Shown: positions 4,992 through 5,447 of the stretch, in pieces
Layout: every line of letters begins with the position of its first letter
Numbering within the stretch: position 1 is the stretch's first letter
Assembly: GCA_027886785.1 (NCBI GenBank)
Contig: JAPCJV010000159.1
Span: forward strand, 1-5,447
From: Nitrososphaerota archaeon
GTDB taxonomy: Archaea; Thermoproteota; Nitrososphaeria; Nitrososphaerales; CADDZS01
Direction of reading: 5' to 3'
DNA: 5,447 nucleotides
Position numbers and translations under genes: made by a program
Notes under the pieces: generated by a model
Told to the model about the DNA's origin: nothing
The model's input: only the letters and a program-made list of their open reading frames with translations
Databases searched by the model: none

Positions 4992-5447
4992 ATGAATACT
5001 AAACCTTCAACAAAAGGGATCTCTACGATCTTGGTTGTCATAGTCATCGCAGCAGTAATCGCAATCGCTGCAGGAGCCACTTTTTACCTCACCTCATCTT
5101 CGTCTTCGCCTAATTCTAGCTCCTGTGCGAATAGCAGTTCTTCAACAGGAAGCTCGCCCATAGCGATCTCTATCACAACCGGTGCGGGAAGTCCCTCTGG
5201 TGCTCCCGGATATGCTCTTGACAGCGTCACTCTGGTTGTCGGGATCAACAATACGGTAATTTTTACCAACAATGATTCGGCGGCACACACCGTTACGTCT
5301 TCGAATGCTCCAGCATGCGGATCGTTCGATTCCGGAAACATGGGTCACGGCCAGACATACACCCACACCTTTACCGTGCCGGGCACATACAAGTACTACT
5401 GCAAGTATCACGGCTGGATGAGCGGAACAATCCAGGTGAAGAGCTCA
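4992..5447 (+). CDS. Membrane-anchored blue copper protein (cupredoxin, amicyanin-type site), 3' end at window edge
   Basis: The first 152 residues of an extracytoplasmic electron carrier. Residues 12-33 form one hydrophobic segment preceded by Lys8-Gly9-Ile10-Ser11, then a Ser/Asn/Gly-rich spacer (34-72) and the cupredoxin fold (about 73-152). All four type 1 copper ligands are visible: His99 in SAAHTV, and Cys137, His140 and Met143 in YYCKYHGWM. The Cys-x2-His-x2-Met loop is as short as in amicyanin; plastocyanin and pseudoazurin have two more residues before Met. The N-terminus could be an uncleaved anchor or a class III (type IV pilin-like) signal cut after Lys-Gly. Cys45 and Cys109 lie outside the copper site and might form a disulfide. 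The frame is open at the right edge, but GTIQVKSS looks like the usual last strand, so probably little is missing. The start is fixed by a strong Shine-Dalgarno. It is third in the SRPBCC-SHOCT cluster; a terminal oxidase or other redox partner is not in view. Confidence 0.93.
   Translation, partial: MNTKPSTKGISTILVVIVIAAVIAIAAGATFYLTSSSSSPNSSSCANSSSSTGSSPIAISITTGAGSPSGAPGYALDSVTLVVGINNTVIFTNNDSAAHTVTSSNAPACGSFDSGNMGHGQTYTHTFTVPGTYKYYCKYHGWMSGTIQVKSS

Noticed and set aside
5084..5411. Minus-strand frames opposite the cupredoxin
   Set aside because: The plus frame has all four copper ligands and a strong ribosome site; the antisense frames show no motif.
1..5447. CRISPR array, tRNA, rRNA, insertion sequence or attachment site
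   Set aside because: No regularly spaced repeats, cloverleaf sequences, transposase genes or terminal repeats were found on reading both strands.

Overview
The window looks like a piece of an archaeal chromosome, most likely from the Thaumarchaeota (Nitrososphaeria) or a neighbouring lineage. The main evidence is a regulator ending in a bacterio-opsin-activator helix-turn-helix (HTH_10), a family that is essentially archaeal. Supporting evidence is a membrane-anchored blue copper protein with an archaeal pilin-like N-terminus, a MEDS-domain protein, and TATA-like elements close to start codons with few Shine-Dalgarno sites on first genes. The lineage is an inference; no rRNA or tRNA gene is present to settle it.

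Layout. Four genes lie on the minus strand in the left 3.2 kb. Read in the direction of transcription they are: a 12-helix DHA1-type MFS exporter (1950-3155), a MEDS-domain sensor-like protein (1206-1841, TTG start), a small Rieske [2Fe-2S] protein (711-1109), and a 14-helix DHA2-type MFS exporter (start at 619) that runs off the left edge. The gaps between them are about 90-110 bp, so each gene may have its own promoter. The clearest promoter is the AT-rich, palindrome-dense stretch before the Rieske gene. Four genes lie on the plus strand to the right: the HTH_10 regulator (3316-4074, TTG start), then a compact three-gene cluster of an SRPBCC/START-like protein, a two-helix SHOCT protein and a membrane-anchored cupredoxin that is cut by the right edge.

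The DHA1 exporter and the HTH_10 regulator are divergent. In the middle of their 160-bp shared upstream region is an 18-bp perfect palindrome (3223-3240). It is nested exactly inside a second, outer inverted repeat (3202-3212 with 3251-3261) that shares its centre. This is the most striking non-coding signal in the window and looks like a two-tier operator.

How the parts may work together. The left half reads as a stress or export module: two drug-type exporters, a MEDS ligand or redox sensor and a soluble Rieske electron carrier, with a Cys-containing HTH_10 regulator next to one exporter. The right half is an envelope cluster. Both of its downstream genes have a Shine-Dalgarno sequence overlapping the preceding stop codon, whereas its first gene has only a weak GAG, which fits the archaeal pattern of a short-leader or leaderless first gene and SD-led internal genes. 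These functional links are inferred from gene neighbourhood and are not demonstrated by the sequence. No RNA genes, insertion sequences, CRISPR arrays or convincing terminators were seen.
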